Shown piece after piece: positions 1-8,915 of a stretch of 64,000 nt of DNA. The position numbers were made by a program, and so were the translations under genes. The DNA is taken from positions 1-64,000 of the forward strand of contig CBDATE010000010.1 of the NCBI GenBank assembly GCA_965199815.1, read 5' to 3'. The notes below the pieces were generated by a model, which did no database searches, was not told the DNA's origin, and worked only from the letters and a program-made list of their open reading frames with translations. The DNA is from Azotimanducus sp965199815 (GTDB taxonomy: Bacteria > Pseudomonadota > Gammaproteobacteria > Pseudomonadales > Azotimanducaceae). Every line of letters starts with the position of its first letter. The first letter of the stretch is position 1.

Positions 1-176
1 GCCCCCGACGGACCAAGCCTGATGAGGGGGGGGGGGGGGGGGGGGGTAGGTCTGGGTCTGGCACAGGTCTGGCGCGAAACTGTGTTCACCAAGCCTGTGT
101 TCGCCAGAATATCCTTGACGAAGGTCTTGCCCGGGATTTTGCTGGATACCAGCATGGAGATGAGCGTACGCGACAT
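1..176 (-). other. Possible open frame running off the left edge
   Basis: A minus-strand ATG at 174-176 opens a frame beginning MSRTLISMLVSSKIPGKTF. It stays open through the poly-G tract as a poly-proline stretch and reaches the window edge without a stop. I do not recognise the sequence. There is no strong Shine-Dalgarno sequence. It could be the start of a truncated gene or a chance frame; the homopolymer makes the downstream frame unreliable. Confidence 0.2.
26..46. repeat. 21-base poly-G tract
   Basis: An uninterrupted run of 21 G residues lies close to the left edge of the window. On the minus strand it is a run of C and would encode seven prolines in the small open frame described for 1-176. 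Such tracts can slip during replication and act as phase-variation switches. They are also common artefacts at contig ends. The sequence alone does not decide between these. Confidence 0.9.
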
Positions 177-300
177 TGGAGTGTCTCAATCCGGCGAATG
201 AATGCCGTTATTGTATAGCCTCGGGAAATCCTGGATTCAACCCTGAAGGGCAACGCTCCTGAAGTTAACGAAGGCCGGGCGACATCAGCGGGACGCGACA

Positions 301-326
301 GCCCCCGAGGCGGGTGCCTCGAGGGC
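301..326 (-). terminator. GC-rich hairpin downstream of katG
   Basis: An imperfect inverted repeat (10 pairs and one C/A mismatch, loop GGGT) sits 29 bases past the katG stop codon. No T-run follows it on the minus strand, so it is at best an atypical intrinsic terminator or an mRNA 3'-end stabiliser. Confidence 0.3.
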
Positions 327-355
327 CGTACGCCGCAAGATCTGTCACACAGGGA

Positions 356-2548
356 TCAGGCGAGGTCGAACCGGTCGAGGTTCATCACCTTGTCCCAGGC
401 GGCGACAAAGTCAGTCACGAACCGGACTTGTGAATCCTCACATCCATAAACCTCCGCAATGGCGCGAAGCTGCGTGTTGGATCCGAAGACAAGATCCACC
501 CGGGTACCAGTCCACTTGAGGTCGCCTGTGGCGCGGTCGCGTCCTTCGAACACATCATCAGCATCGGAAGCTGCCTTCCAGACAGTGCCCATGTCGAGCA
601 GGTTCATGAAGAAATCGTTGCTCAGCACTTCCGGTCGATCAGTGAAGACACCATGACCAGACTGTTCAAAGTTCGTGTTCAGTACGCGCATACCGCCGAC
701 CAGCACCGTCATCTCGGGAGCTGTCAACCCCATCAGCTGCGCCCGATCAACCAGCAACTCTTCGGCTGAAACATTGTATTGACCGCCGAGATAATTGCGA
801 AATCCATCCGCAGCCGGCTTTAGCGCGGCAAAGGAATCGACATCCGTCTGCTCCGCCGAAGCATCCGTGCGACCCGGCGTAAAGGGAACCGTTATCTCGT
901 GCCCTGCCGCCCGCGCTGCCTGCTCGATGCCGGCACAACCGCCGAGCACAATCACATCGGCCAGCGACACGGCCTTTCCATTGGCCTGTGCGTCGTTGAA
1001 CTCCTGCTGTATGCCTTCCAGAGTGGCGAGCACGGATGTCAGCTTGCCCGGTTGATTGATTTCCCAGTCCTTCTGCGGGGCAAGACGTATGCGCGCACCG
1101 TTCGCTCCCCCGCGCATGTCGGAACCACGAAAAGTCGATGCCGAAGCCCAGGCGGTCGAGACCAGATCGGAAACAGAGAGTCCCGAAGCGAGAATACTGG
1201 CCTTGAGGCCCGCGATATTCTCTGCGTCAATCAGCTCGTGAGTGACGGCAGGAATGGGGTCCTGCCAAATGAGCTCTTCCGATGGAACTTCCGGACCGAG
1301 ATAGCGACAGCGGGGACCCATATCCCGGTGCGTCAACTTGAACCAGGCGCGCGCGAAGGCATCCGCAAGCTCATCCGGGTTCTCATGGAAACGCCGCGAG
1401 ATGGGCTCGTAGATGGGGTCCATGCGCATGGCCATGTCTGCCGTGGTCATCATGGGAGCGTGTCGCTTCGACGCATCGTGTGCATCCGGCACGGTGTCCG
1501 CGCCATCGCCATTCACGGGTTTCCATTGCCAGGCACCGGCAGGGCTTTTGGTCGCTTCCCACTCGTAACCGAACAGGGTGTCGAAGTAGCTGTTGTCCCA
1601 GGTCACCGGCGTGGGTGTCCACGCGCCTTCAATGCCACTGGTGATCGCATCGCCAGCCTTGCCACTGCGGAAGGTGCTCTGCCAGCCGAGACTCTGCGCC
1701 TCGATGGGAGCACCCTCGGGTTCGGGACCGACATGCGCCTCGTCCCCGGCCCCGTGGGCCTTGCCGAACGTGTGTCCACCGGCGACCAGTGCGACCGTCT
1801 CCTCATCATTCATGGCCATGCGCGCGAAGGTCTCGCGAATGTCGCGACCGGATGCAACCGGATCAGGATTGGCGTTGGGGCCTTGCGGGTTCACGTAGAT
1901 AAGACCCATCTGCACGGCACCGAGCGGATTCTCGAGATCCCGGTCGCCGCTGTAGCGCTTGTCACCGAGCCATTCGCTCTCGGTTCCCCAGTAGATATCT
2001 TCTTCCGGCTCCCAGACATCCTCGCGCCCGCCACCGAATCCGAAGGTCTTGAATCCCATCGACTCCAGAGCGCAGTTACCGGCCAGAATCATGAGGTCGG
2101 CCCAGGAGAGCTTGCGCCCGTACTTGCGCTTGATCGGCCACAGCAACATTCGCGCCTTGTCAAGGTTACCGTTGTCGGGCCAGCTGTTGAGTGGTGCAAA
2201 GCGCTGCGTACCGGTGCCGCCGCCACCACGGCCATCGCCGATGCGGTACGTGCCGGCGCTGTGCCACGCCATACGGATGAAGAGCGGCCCATAGTGACCA
2301 TAATCGGCTGGCCACCATTCCTGCGACTCGGTCATGAGGGCGTAGAGATCCTGTTTGACCGCATCGAGATCAAGGCTCTTGAATGCTTCCGCATAATCAA
2401 ATGCCTCGCCCATGGGATTGGACTTGGCAGAGTGCTGGTGAAGCACACTGAGGTTCAACTGGTTCGGCCACCAGTCGCGGTTCGATGTACCGCCACGGGC
2501 AGCACTGCCTTTGGCTTCGTGCATAACCGGGCACTTGCTTTCGCTCAT
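356..2548 (-). CDS. katG: Catalase-peroxidase KatG
   Basis: Bifunctional haem enzyme that breaks down hydrogen peroxide by catalase and peroxidase reactions in the cytoplasm. The 730-residue length is normal for the family. The distal Arg-Trp-His site is visible in IRMAWHSAGTYR, and the proximal haem-ligand His in VAGGHTFGKAHG. The Tyr in GLIYVNPQGP and the Met in ARMAMND fit the family's Met-Tyr-Trp adduct. The two-domain architecture is complete. I start it at MSESKCPVMH, which has an AAGGAGA Shine-Dalgarno just upstream, rather than at an in-frame codon ten residues earlier. It is divergent from oxyR, so peroxide induction through OxyR is expected. Confidence 0.97.
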   Translation of the reverse strand: MSESKCPVMHEAKGSAARGGTSNRDWWPNQLNLSVLHQHSAKSNPMGEAFDYAEAFKSLDLDAVKQDLYALMTESQEWWPADYGHYGPLFIRMAWHSAGTYRIGDGRGGGGTGTQRFAPLNSWPDNGNLDKARMLLWPIKRKYGRKLSWADLMILAGNCALESMGFKTFGFGGGREDVWEPEEDIYWGTESEWLGDKRYSGDRDLENPLGAVQMGLIYVNPQGPNANPDPVASGRDIRETFARMAMNDEETVALVAGGHTFGKAHGAGDEAHVGPEPEGAPIEAQSLGWQSTFRSGKAGDAITSGIEGAWTPTPVTWDNSYFDTLFGYEWEATKSPAGAWQWKPVNGDGADTVPDAHDASKRHAPMMTTADMAMRMDPIYEPISRRFHENPDELADAFARAWFKLTHRDMGPRCRYLGPEVPSEELIWQDPIPAVTHELIDAENIAGLKASILASGLSVSDLVSTAWASASTFRGSDMRGGANGARIRLAPQKDWEINQPGKLTSVLATLEGIQQEFNDAQANGKAVSLADVIVLGGCAGIEQAARAAGHEITVPFTPGRTDASAEQTDVDSFAALKPAADGFRNYLGGQYNVSAEELLVDRAQLMGLTAPEMTVLVGGMRVLNTNFEQSGHGVFTDRPEVLSNDFFMNLLDMGTVWKAASDADDVFEGRDRATGDLKWTGTRVDLVFGSNTQLRAIAEVYGCEDSQVRFVTDFVAAWDKVMNLDRFDLA

Positions 2549-2602
2549 GAATTTCTCCTTGACGTGAGTTTCCCTCAATCAGCTTTCCTGACTGCGGGGA
2601 GC

Positions 2603-2642
2603 ATCATAGGTGGTATATTTCATCGTGTATAACGATTATTAT
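2603..2642 (-). promoter_or_regulatory. katG promoter with possible OxyR site
   Basis: On the minus strand a -10 TATGAT (2603-2608) lies 17 bases from a -35 TATACA (2626-2631), pointing at katG. Overlapping it are four tetrads at 11-base spacing (ATAG at 2606, ATTT at 2617, TATA at 2628, TTAT at 2639). They follow the spacing of the OxyR ATAG-N7-CTAT-N7-ATAG-N7-CTAT motif, but only the outer two resemble the consensus. The promoter is plausible; the OxyR site is tentative. Confidence 0.4.
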
Positions 2643-2717
2643 TGAACAATGCAATCGTAGATTGCGAATGTATTCGTTCCGCGTCTCCCGAAACCACAAA
2701 CTGTGTGAGTCCGCCCG

Positions 2718-3620
2718 ATGAAGCGTCTGCCAACCATGAAGCAGCTCCAGTATCTGGTGGCGCTGGCTGACACGCGACATTTTGGGCGCGCGGCAGAACA
2801 TTGTCACATCACTCAATCAACCCTCAGCGCTGGTATCCGTGATCTGGAGGCGGTGCTCGGAACCCAGGTTGCGGAACGTTCCAACCGGCATGTGTTAATC
2901 ACGCACATCGGCGAGCAGATTGCCGAAAGAGCCAGGACGCTGCTGCGCGACGCTCAGGAGGTCATGGATATGGCCAGCGTGGGGCGCATTCCGATGACCG
3001 GAGAGATGCGTCTCGGGGCGATTCCGACAATCGCTCCCTTCTACCTGCCACGTGTCTTGCCGGCACTGCGCGAGATGTTCCCTGAACTGACTATCTACCT
3101 GCGCGAAGAGCAGACAGCGCAGTTGCTTGAACGCCTGGAGGACGGCGAACTGGACGCTGCGCTGATTGCGCTGCCCTGTGATACCGGAGACCTTGCCACC
3201 GAAGTCATCTTCGAGGACGAGTTCCTGTTCGCCTGCGGCCATACACACAGGCTCGCCGATGCCGACGAGGTGTCACTCGATGCACTCGAAGGCGAGCGTC
3301 TGCTGCTGTTGGAGGAAGGTCATTGCCTGCGCGGTCACGCACTCGATGTCTGCCAGATAGGTGACGAGACGGCGCGTGCACAGTTCGAGGCCAGCAGCCT
3401 GCATACGCTGGTGCACATGGTCGCAGCGGGTATCGGCGTGACCCTGGTACCGCGCCTTGCAGTGGATGCGCATATCGCCTGGGGCACGGATGTCTCACTG
3501 GCGCGCCTTGCCGCGCCCGCGGCGCGCCAGATCGGCCTGGCGTGGCGTACAGGTTCATCGAGAGCCGAGGAATTTCGTTTGTTGGCAAGCATACTGAGCC
3601 AACTGACTGACAGCGAGTGA
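2718..3620 (+). CDS. oxyR: Peroxide-sensing LysR regulator OxyR
   Basis: LysR-type transcription factor that senses hydrogen peroxide by forming an intramolecular disulfide and activates defence genes such as katG. The N-terminal winged helix-turn-helix covers about residues 6-65. The redox pair is visible in EEGHCLRGHALDVC as Cys203 and Cys212, nine apart as in E. coli Cys199/Cys208. Length (300 aa) is typical. It is divergent from katG across a 170-bp shared regulatory region. The start at 2718 gives the canonical MKQLQYLVALAD region within the first residues. Confidence 0.95.
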   Translation: MKRLPTMKQLQYLVALADTRHFGRAAEHCHITQSTLSAGIRDLEAVLGTQVAERSNRHVLITHIGEQIAERARTLLRDAQEVMDMASVGRIPMTGEMRLGAIPTIAPFYLPRVLPALREMFPELTIYLREEQTAQLLERLEDGELDAALIALPCDTGDLATEVIFEDEFLFACGHTHRLADADEVSLDALEGERLLLLEEGHCLRGHALDVCQIGDETARAQFEASSLHTLVHMVAAGIGVTLVPRLAVDAHIAWGTDVSLARLAAPAARQIGLAWRTGSSRAEEFRLLASILSQLTDSE

Positions 3621-3650
3621 TGCGGTGATGCGATTCCCGCCGTACAGCCA

Positions 3651-3681
3651 TTGATCAACTGATCAGCGCCTGTGTTAGAAT
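3651..3681 (+). promoter_or_regulatory. Promoter for the rimP leader/ncRNA
   Basis: An extended -10 (TGTTAGAAT, hexamer TAGAAT at 3676-3681) follows TTGATC at 3651-3656. The 19-base spacer is long, so the extended -10 probably carries recognition. Transcription would start near 3688, just before the first hairpin of the structured region. Confidence 0.45.
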
Positions 3682-3685
3682 CCGC

Positions 3686-3920
3686 AGCTGCGCTAACCGC
3701 AAGCGAAGCGCAGGGAAGTGGTATGAACCTGTAGATCGGAGTTCGAGATGCGTTGATTCGCGCGATTGAGGCCCAAGATGTCCATGCGGAAAGTCCCTGA
3801 GACTTGACCGAAGACTTTGAGGGTGTCCATGACGGTCTGTCATGGCATGGCCTGTTGGCCAACGCCTTGATGAAGCGTCAATCCTGAACTCGTGGGCGTC
3901 CAATGGTCGCCCATTTTATT
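3686..3920 (+). ncRNA. Structured leader or small RNA upstream of rimP
   Basis: The gap between oxyR and rimP (about 340 bases) contains no credible gene but several stem-loops. CTGCGCT pairs with AGCGCAG near 3686-3712. AAGTC pairs with GACTT at 3791-3805. CCATGAC pairs perfectly with GTCATGG at 3827-3845. TGGCC pairs with GGCCA at 3848-3861. The series ends in an intrinsic terminator at 3893-3920. With a promoter in front, this is either an attenuating leader of the rimP-nusA operon or an independent sRNA of roughly 230 nt. There is slight local similarity to 6S RNA (AGTCCCTGAG), but the rest does not match. No tRNA is present here, although tRNA-Met precedes rimP in many relatives. Confidence 0.4.
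3893..3920 (+). terminator. Intrinsic terminator before rimP
   Basis: TGGGCG and CGCCCA form a perfect 6-bp stem (inner CC/GG possible) followed by TTTTATT. It lies 41 bases before the rimP start, so it either ends the upstream RNA or attenuates the operon. Confidence 0.65.
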
Positions 3921-3960
3921 GTCTGCAACATTGATCAGAGCACAACTCGGGGAATGCAGC

Positions 3961-4443
3961 GTGAGATTGAGCGCAACGAGAACTGAACAAAGGCTCGGGG
4001 AACTGGTGTCCCCGATTCTGGAGTCGCTCGGCTATTCCTTTTGGGGGCTCGAGTGCAAGGGTCGCGGACGCGCGTCAGTTGTGCGCCTGTTTATCGACAG
4101 TCACCCACCCGGCGGCACCGTCACCATCGAAGATGTGGAGCGGGTGAGCCGCCAGGTCAGTCTGCTGTTCGATCTCGAAGACCCGATTCAAGGCTCGTAT
4201 CACCTCGAGGTGTCCTCGCCCGGCATCGACCGGCGCCTGTTCACGCTCGAGCAGTGCCAGACCTACATAGGCGAGCGGGTGCAGCTGCGCCTCAAGGTGC
4301 CTTGTGACGGGCGGCGCAGCTTCTCCGGGCAACTCACCGAGGTGAGCCTTGATACGGGCATGTTCACCTTCGATGAAGACGGCACAGCGCACAACTTTCG
4401 TTTCCACGAAGTGCGCGACATCAATGTAGTGTGGCAGGCATGA
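3961..4443 (+). CDS. rimP: Ribosome maturation factor RimP
   Basis: Cytoplasmic factor for maturation of the 30S subunit. The protein shows the family's N-terminal domain (LGYSFWGLECKGRG, then VRLFIDS) and the conserved LEVSSPGIDRRL motif before the SH3-like C-terminal domain. I start at GTG 3961, with GGGGA seven bases upstream, giving 160 aa. The in-frame ATG at 3892 is rejected because it lies inside the terminator stem and adds non-homologous residues. First gene of the rimP-nusA-infB operon. Confidence 0.93.
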   Translation: MRLSATRTEQRLGELVSPILESLGYSFWGLECKGRGRASVVRLFIDSHPPGGTVTIEDVERVSRQVSLLFDLEDPIQGSYHLEVSSPGIDRRLFTLEQCQTYIGERVQLRLKVPCDGRRSFSGQLTEVSLDTGMFTFDEDGTAHNFRFHEVRDINVVWQA

Positions 4444-4486
4444 CGTACTTTCCCCCAATCCCTCATCAACCATCGATGCATCGACA

Positions 4487-6025
4487 ATGAACAACAAGGA
4501 AATGCTGGCCACAATCGAGTCGATGGCGCTCGAAAAGGGTGTTGCCAAAAAGGTCATTCTGGAAGCCGTAGAGCAGGCGTTGGCGATTGCCATCGAGCGT
4601 CTTCATGCGTCAAGGAATCCCGAATCCGGGGATGCCGAATTCGAGGTACGTATCGATCCGGCGACCTGTCACTACAAGACCTGGCGCATCTGGCGTGTTA
4701 TCGATGAAGACGCAGGTGAAGAGATCGAAAACCCGGATGCGGAGCTTACGCCGAGTGCGGCAAGGGAACTCGATGCAGCACTGGCGGCTGGCGATGTCCA
4801 CCGGGTTGAGGTGGAATCGGTTGATATCGGGCGCATTTCGGCACAGACAGCCAAGCAGGTGATAGTGCAGAAGGTGCGCGAAGCGGAGCGCCAGCAAGTC
4901 GTCGAACAATATGCGTCGCGCGTTGGTGAATTGGTGACCGGCACCGTCAAACGCACCAGCCGCGACAGCGTGATTCTGGACCTCGGTGGCAACGCCGAAG
5001 CCTTCATCGCCCGCAGTCAGCTGATACCACGAGAAACACTGCGCATGAACGACCGCGTTCGCGCGCTTCTCGAGCGCATCGAAGAAGACTCGCGCGGCCC
5101 TCGCCTGATACTCACACGCACCACTTCCGAGATGCTGCGCCAACTGTTTCGCACTGAAGTCCCCGAGATTGCCGAAGGGGTCATTCGCATTCGCGGCATT
5201 GCGCGCGACCCCGGCTCCAGAGCCAAGATGAGCGTGAGCACCAACGATTCCCGCATTGACCCGGTGGGTGCCTGCGTCGGTATGCGCGGCTCGCGAGTGC
5301 AGGCGGTGGCGGGCGAACTCGCCGGAGAGCGCATAGATGTGGTGCCCTGGCACGAGAGCCCGGCGCAACTGGTCATCAATGCCTTGTCGCCCGCGGAAGT
5401 GGAATCCATTGTTGTGGATGAACAGGCGCATGCAATGGACATAGTAGTGGCCGAACACAATCAGGCACAGGCCATTGGCAAGGGTGGGCAGAATGTGCGT
5501 CTGGCGAGTGAACTCACCGGCTGGAAGCTCAGCATCATGACCAGCGAGCAGTTTGAGCAGAAAGCGAACGAGGAGGCAGAGCGCAATGTCGAGTTCTTCA
5601 GGGAACAGCTGAGCGTGGGCGGTGATGTTGCCGAGGTGCTGGTGGAAGAAGGATTTTCCAACCTTGAAGAAGTCGCCTGGGTGTCGCTCGAGGAATTGGC
5701 CAATCTGCCGGGCTTTGATGCGGACATCGCGGCCGAGTTGCAAAGCCGGGCACAGGAAGCACAGCTTGCCGCCGGACTCGAAGCCGGTGGTGCGGGTGTG
5801 CCCGCAGAAGATCTGCTGGCGCTGGAAGGGATGGACGAGGAACTGGCCTGGGTGCTTGCCGGACAGGGCATTGTGACGCGCGAACAGCTTGCCGAGCAGG
5901 CGGTCATCGACCTGCTCGATGTTGTTGAAATCAGTGAAGTACGCGCCGGGGCCTTGATTATGAAGGCGCGCGAGCACTGGTTCAGTGAAGAGGAATCTGC
6001 CAGCCAGGCTCAGGCCCGGGCGTAG
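4487..6025 (+). CDS. nusA: Transcription termination/antitermination protein NusA
   Basis: Binds RNA polymerase and controls pausing, termination and antitermination. The order is complete: N-terminal polymerase-binding domain (about 1-125), S1 domain (about 135-200, GTVKRTSRDSVILDLGGNAEA), two KH domains (VGMRGSRVQAV, then IGKGGQNVRLASELTGWKL), and two C-terminal acidic repeats (EGFSNLEEVAWVSLEELANL and the following EGMDEELAWVLAGQGI region). The two repeats are typical of gammaproteobacteria. It lies 43 bases after rimP and 30 before infB. Confidence 0.97.
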   Translation: MNNKEMLATIESMALEKGVAKKVILEAVEQALAIAIERLHASRNPESGDAEFEVRIDPATCHYKTWRIWRVIDEDAGEEIENPDAELTPSAARELDAALAAGDVHRVEVESVDIGRISAQTAKQVIVQKVREAERQQVVEQYASRVGELVTGTVKRTSRDSVILDLGGNAEAFIARSQLIPRETLRMNDRVRALLERIEEDSRGPRLILTRTTSEMLRQLFRTEVPEIAEGVIRIRGIARDPGSRAKMSVSTNDSRIDPVGACVGMRGSRVQAVAGELAGERIDVVPWHESPAQLVINALSPAEVESIVVDEQAHAMDIVVAEHNQAQAIGKGGQNVRLASELTGWKLSIMTSEQFEQKANEEAERNVEFFREQLSVGGDVAEVLVEEGFSNLEEVAWVSLEELANLPGFDADIAAELQSRAQEAQLAAGLEAGGAGVPAEDLLALEGMDEELAWVLAGQGIVTREQLAEQAVIDLLDVVEISEVRAGALIMKAREHWFSEEESASQAQARA

Positions 6026-6055
6026 TCGCGAGACAGGGGAAGAGGACGCAAGAGG

Positions 6056-8869
6056 ATGATGGAGCGCGCAACCCGAACGGAGACAGGAACCGTACGCGAC
6101 CTGGCTGGAATCTTGAAAATGACTCCGGATCGTATGCTCTCGTTCTTGCGTGATGCCGCCTTGCCACATGCAAACGAGGCGGATACGGTCACCAAGGAAC
6201 AAAAGGCCATCCTGCTGCGTCACCTCAAATCTCGCACCACCGGTGCCCAGTCGGGGGCATCCACGCCCGTGAAACGACCTGCCCCGGCTGTTGCGCCCAG
6301 GCGCCCGACCGGCATGATCAATACCTCGGCGCGCTCGCCCAAAGTGCGCTCACCGAGCGTGAAGGTGAAAACCAAGAAGGGCAAGGTGCTGGTCAATCGT
6401 CCCGCCGCGCCGGGTGCCGAACCTGTATCGGCCGCACCACCGCCACGCGAGGAAGACACGCCGCCTGCGATTCGGGATGGCGAGGGCACTGCTGTCGACA
6501 AGGCCCCGAAAGCAGCAACGCGTGGAGAAATCACGCGCATTCGCGAAGAAGAAGAAAGCCGCAAACGTGCGGTTGACGAGAAGGCTGAAGCCCGGGAAGC
6601 CCGCCGTGAAGCCGAGGCCGAAGAGCAGCGCCAGAAGGAAGAGGCGGCGCGCAAGGAAGCAGAAGTGCGCGCAACCGAAGAACAGCGCCTTGCAAACGAG
6701 GCAGAGAAGACGCGCGGTGAACAAGCAGTCGATGCTCCTGATCAGGCGCAGGCATCAGAGAGCGGCAAGGATGCCGATGCCACTCGTCCCGAATCCACCG
6801 CGGAGCAGACGACTGCGCGCAAGTCGCGCAGTACAAGGACGGAGAAGGTGAAGGTAGCTGACAAGCAGACCGCCAACAAGAGCATCGCCGAGGAGCAGGC
6901 GAGAGCCGTGGCTGCCGAGCGCAATCAGGGCCCGAAGCGTCGTGGTGGCAAGACCGCGGGCACCGTCAAACCAGGCATTGATGACGATGAATTCGGCGAC
7001 GGCAAGGCCCGTCATCGCAAGATTTCGCTCATCAGCCCAGCGAAAAATCGGCGCACCAGGCGCCCGCCCCGGCGAGTGAATCACCAGGGCGGCGAGTTTC
7101 GACAACCCACCAAAGCGGTGGTGCGCGAAGTGGAGGTGCCCGAAACCATCACCGTCGGAGAACTCGCGCAGCGCATGTCCTCCAAGGTCAGCGATGTAGT
7201 GAAAACGCTGCTTGATCTCGATGTGTCCGCTTCCATCAATCAGATGCTCGATCAGGAAACGGCGGGGCTCGTTGCGGAAACATCCGGGCACAAGGTCAAG
7301 TTCGTCACCCACGATGCCGTAGAGCGTGAACTCGATGATCTGCTTGCTGTCGAAGGCACACAGGAACCCCGCCCGCCGGTGGTCACGGTGATGGGGCATG
7401 TAGATCACGGCAAGACCTCGCTGCTCGATCGGATTCGCAATACGCGGGTGGCATCGGGTGAGGCCGGTGGCATCACGCAGCACATAGGTGCCTATAACGT
7501 CGAAGCCGGGGACAGCAGTATCACTTTTATCGATACCCCCGGCCATGCTGCCTTCTCGGCCATGCGTGCGCGCGGTGCCGGCGTGACCGATATCGTGGTG
7601 CTCGTCGTGGCGGCAGATGACGGTGTCATGCCGCAAACGGAAGAAGCGGTGCAGCACGCACAGGCGGCCGAGGTGCCGATTATCGTAGCCATCAACAAGA
7701 TCGACCTCGAAGGTGCCAATCCCGATCAGATCAGGAACGAGCTCGCCAGTCGCGGGCTTGCTCCGGAAGAATGGGGCGGCGATACCCAGTATGTTTCGGT
7801 ATCTGCAGCCACGGGGGAAGGTATCGAGGAATTGCTTGAAGCCATCCTGCTGCGCGCCGAAATGCTCGAACTTACGGCGGTCACAGACATGCCTGCACAG
7901 GGGGCGGTGGTCGAATCCAGGCTTGCTCGCGGGCGCGGTCCGGTGGCAACCCTGCTGGTCCGGAATGGTCAACTCCAACGCGGTGATGTGGTCATCGCCG
8001 GGCAGTGCACCGGACGTGTGCGGCAACTCATTGACGATGCCTCGCAGGTGGTCAATCAGGTGAGTCCGGCCATGCCGGTGGAAGTGCTTGGGCTATCCGG
8101 TACGCCTGAAGCCGGCGCTGATTTCTGGGTGGTCGAGAACGAACGCAAGGCGCGTGAAATAGCCGAGTTTCGCTCCAAGCGTACGGCGGAGCAGCAGGCC
8201 GTACGCCAGCAGGCAGCGCGCATGGATGTGCTGGCGAGCTTGCAGGCGGGCGAACGGGTGCTGCTCGGCGTGGTTGTCAAGGCCGATGTGCGCGGTTCTC
8301 TGGAAGCGGTGCTTGGTGCCCTGAATCAGCTTGGCAATGACGAAGTGGGCATGAAGGTGATCGGCAGCGGTGTTGGACCCGTCAACGAATCGGACATAAC
8401 CCTGGCCATGGCCTCCGATGCGATGGTACTCGGCTTCAATGTCAAGCTCGAAGCCAGTGCCAAATCCGTGCGCGAACGGGAAGGGGTGGAGACACGCTTC
8501 TTCTCGGTCATCTACGAGCTGGTCGATGAGGTGCGCGACATGCTCTCCAGGCTGCTCGCGCCCGAGGTCAGGGAATCGGTTCTCGGCACCGCCGAGGTGC
8601 GCGAGGTCTATGAATCCCCCAAATTCGGCCATGTCGCCGGCTGTCTGGTGGTCGATGGACAGGTCGTGCGCAACAAGCTGGTGCGCCTGTTACGACAAGA
8701 CCGCATCCTGGCGACCAGCCAGCTGCATTCCCTGCGTCGCTTCAAGGATGATGTCGCCCAGGTGGCCAGTGGTACCGAGTGTGGCATCGGGGTGATGGAT
8801 TTCAAGGACATCAAGGTGGGTGATGTTCTGCAAGTGTATGAAGAAGTCTCGGTCGCGCGCGAGTTGTAG
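6056..8869 (+). CDS. infB: Translation initiation factor IF-2
   Basis: GTPase that brings initiator fMet-tRNA to the ribosome. The long N-terminal region (about residues 60-350) is Lys/Glu/Arg/Ala-rich, low in complexity and likely helical. The G domain begins near residue 447 with GHVDHGKTS, followed by DTPGHAAF and NKID. Domains II to IV end at the C-terminus. At 937 aa it is slightly longer than the E. coli protein. Two ATGs (6056 and 6059) are possible starts. Confidence 0.96.
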   Translation: MMERATRTETGTVRDLAGILKMTPDRMLSFLRDAALPHANEADTVTKEQKAILLRHLKSRTTGAQSGASTPVKRPAPAVAPRRPTGMINTSARSPKVRSPSVKVKTKKGKVLVNRPAAPGAEPVSAAPPPREEDTPPAIRDGEGTAVDKAPKAATRGEITRIREEEESRKRAVDEKAEAREARREAEAEEQRQKEEAARKEAEVRATEEQRLANEAEKTRGEQAVDAPDQAQASESGKDADATRPESTAEQTTARKSRSTRTEKVKVADKQTANKSIAEEQARAVAAERNQGPKRRGGKTAGTVKPGIDDDEFGDGKARHRKISLISPAKNRRTRRPPRRVNHQGGEFRQPTKAVVREVEVPETITVGELAQRMSSKVSDVVKTLLDLDVSASINQMLDQETAGLVAETSGHKVKFVTHDAVERELDDLLAVEGTQEPRPPVVTVMGHVDHGKTSLLDRIRNTRVASGEAGGITQHIGAYNVEAGDSSITFIDTPGHAAFSAMRARGAGVTDIVVLVVAADDGVMPQTEEAVQHAQAAEVPIIVAINKIDLEGANPDQIRNELASRGLAPEEWGGDTQYVSVSAATGEGIEELLEAILLRAEMLELTAVTDMPAQGAVVESRLARGRGPVATLLVRNGQLQRGDVVIAGQCTGRVRQLIDDASQVVNQVSPAMPVEVLGLSGTPEAGADFWVVENERKAREIAEFRSKRTAEQQAVRQQAARMDVLASLQAGERVLLGVVVKADVRGSLEAVLGALNQLGNDEVGMKVIGSGVGPVNESDITLAMASDAMVLGFNVKLEASAKSVREREGVETRFFSVIYELVDEVRDMLSRLLAPEVRESVLGTAEVREVYESPKFGHVAGCLVVDGQVVRNKLVRLLRQDRILATSQLHSLRRFKDDVAQVASGTECGIGVMDFKDIKVGDVLQVYEEVSVAREL

Positions 8870-8915
8870 ATGGGCTTCGGGATGAATGTGCGATTGGCAG
8901 GCGGGAGATGCATTG

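Noticed and set aside
899..2632. 577-residue open frame antisense to katG
   Set aside because: High-GC codon bias of katG keeps the opposite frame open; no ribosome site or known domain.
3686..3920. 6S RNA or tRNA-Met before rimP
   Set aside because: Only a short local match to 6S and no tRNA T-loop/acceptor pairing found.
3892..3960. RimP start at 3892
   Set aside because: Lies inside the terminator stem; GTG 3961 has a proper Shine-Dalgarno and family-matching N-terminus.
4610..6223. Long open frames antisense to nusA, infB, hppA and the hydantoinase gene
   Set aside because: Shadows of genes with strong family matches on the opposite strand.
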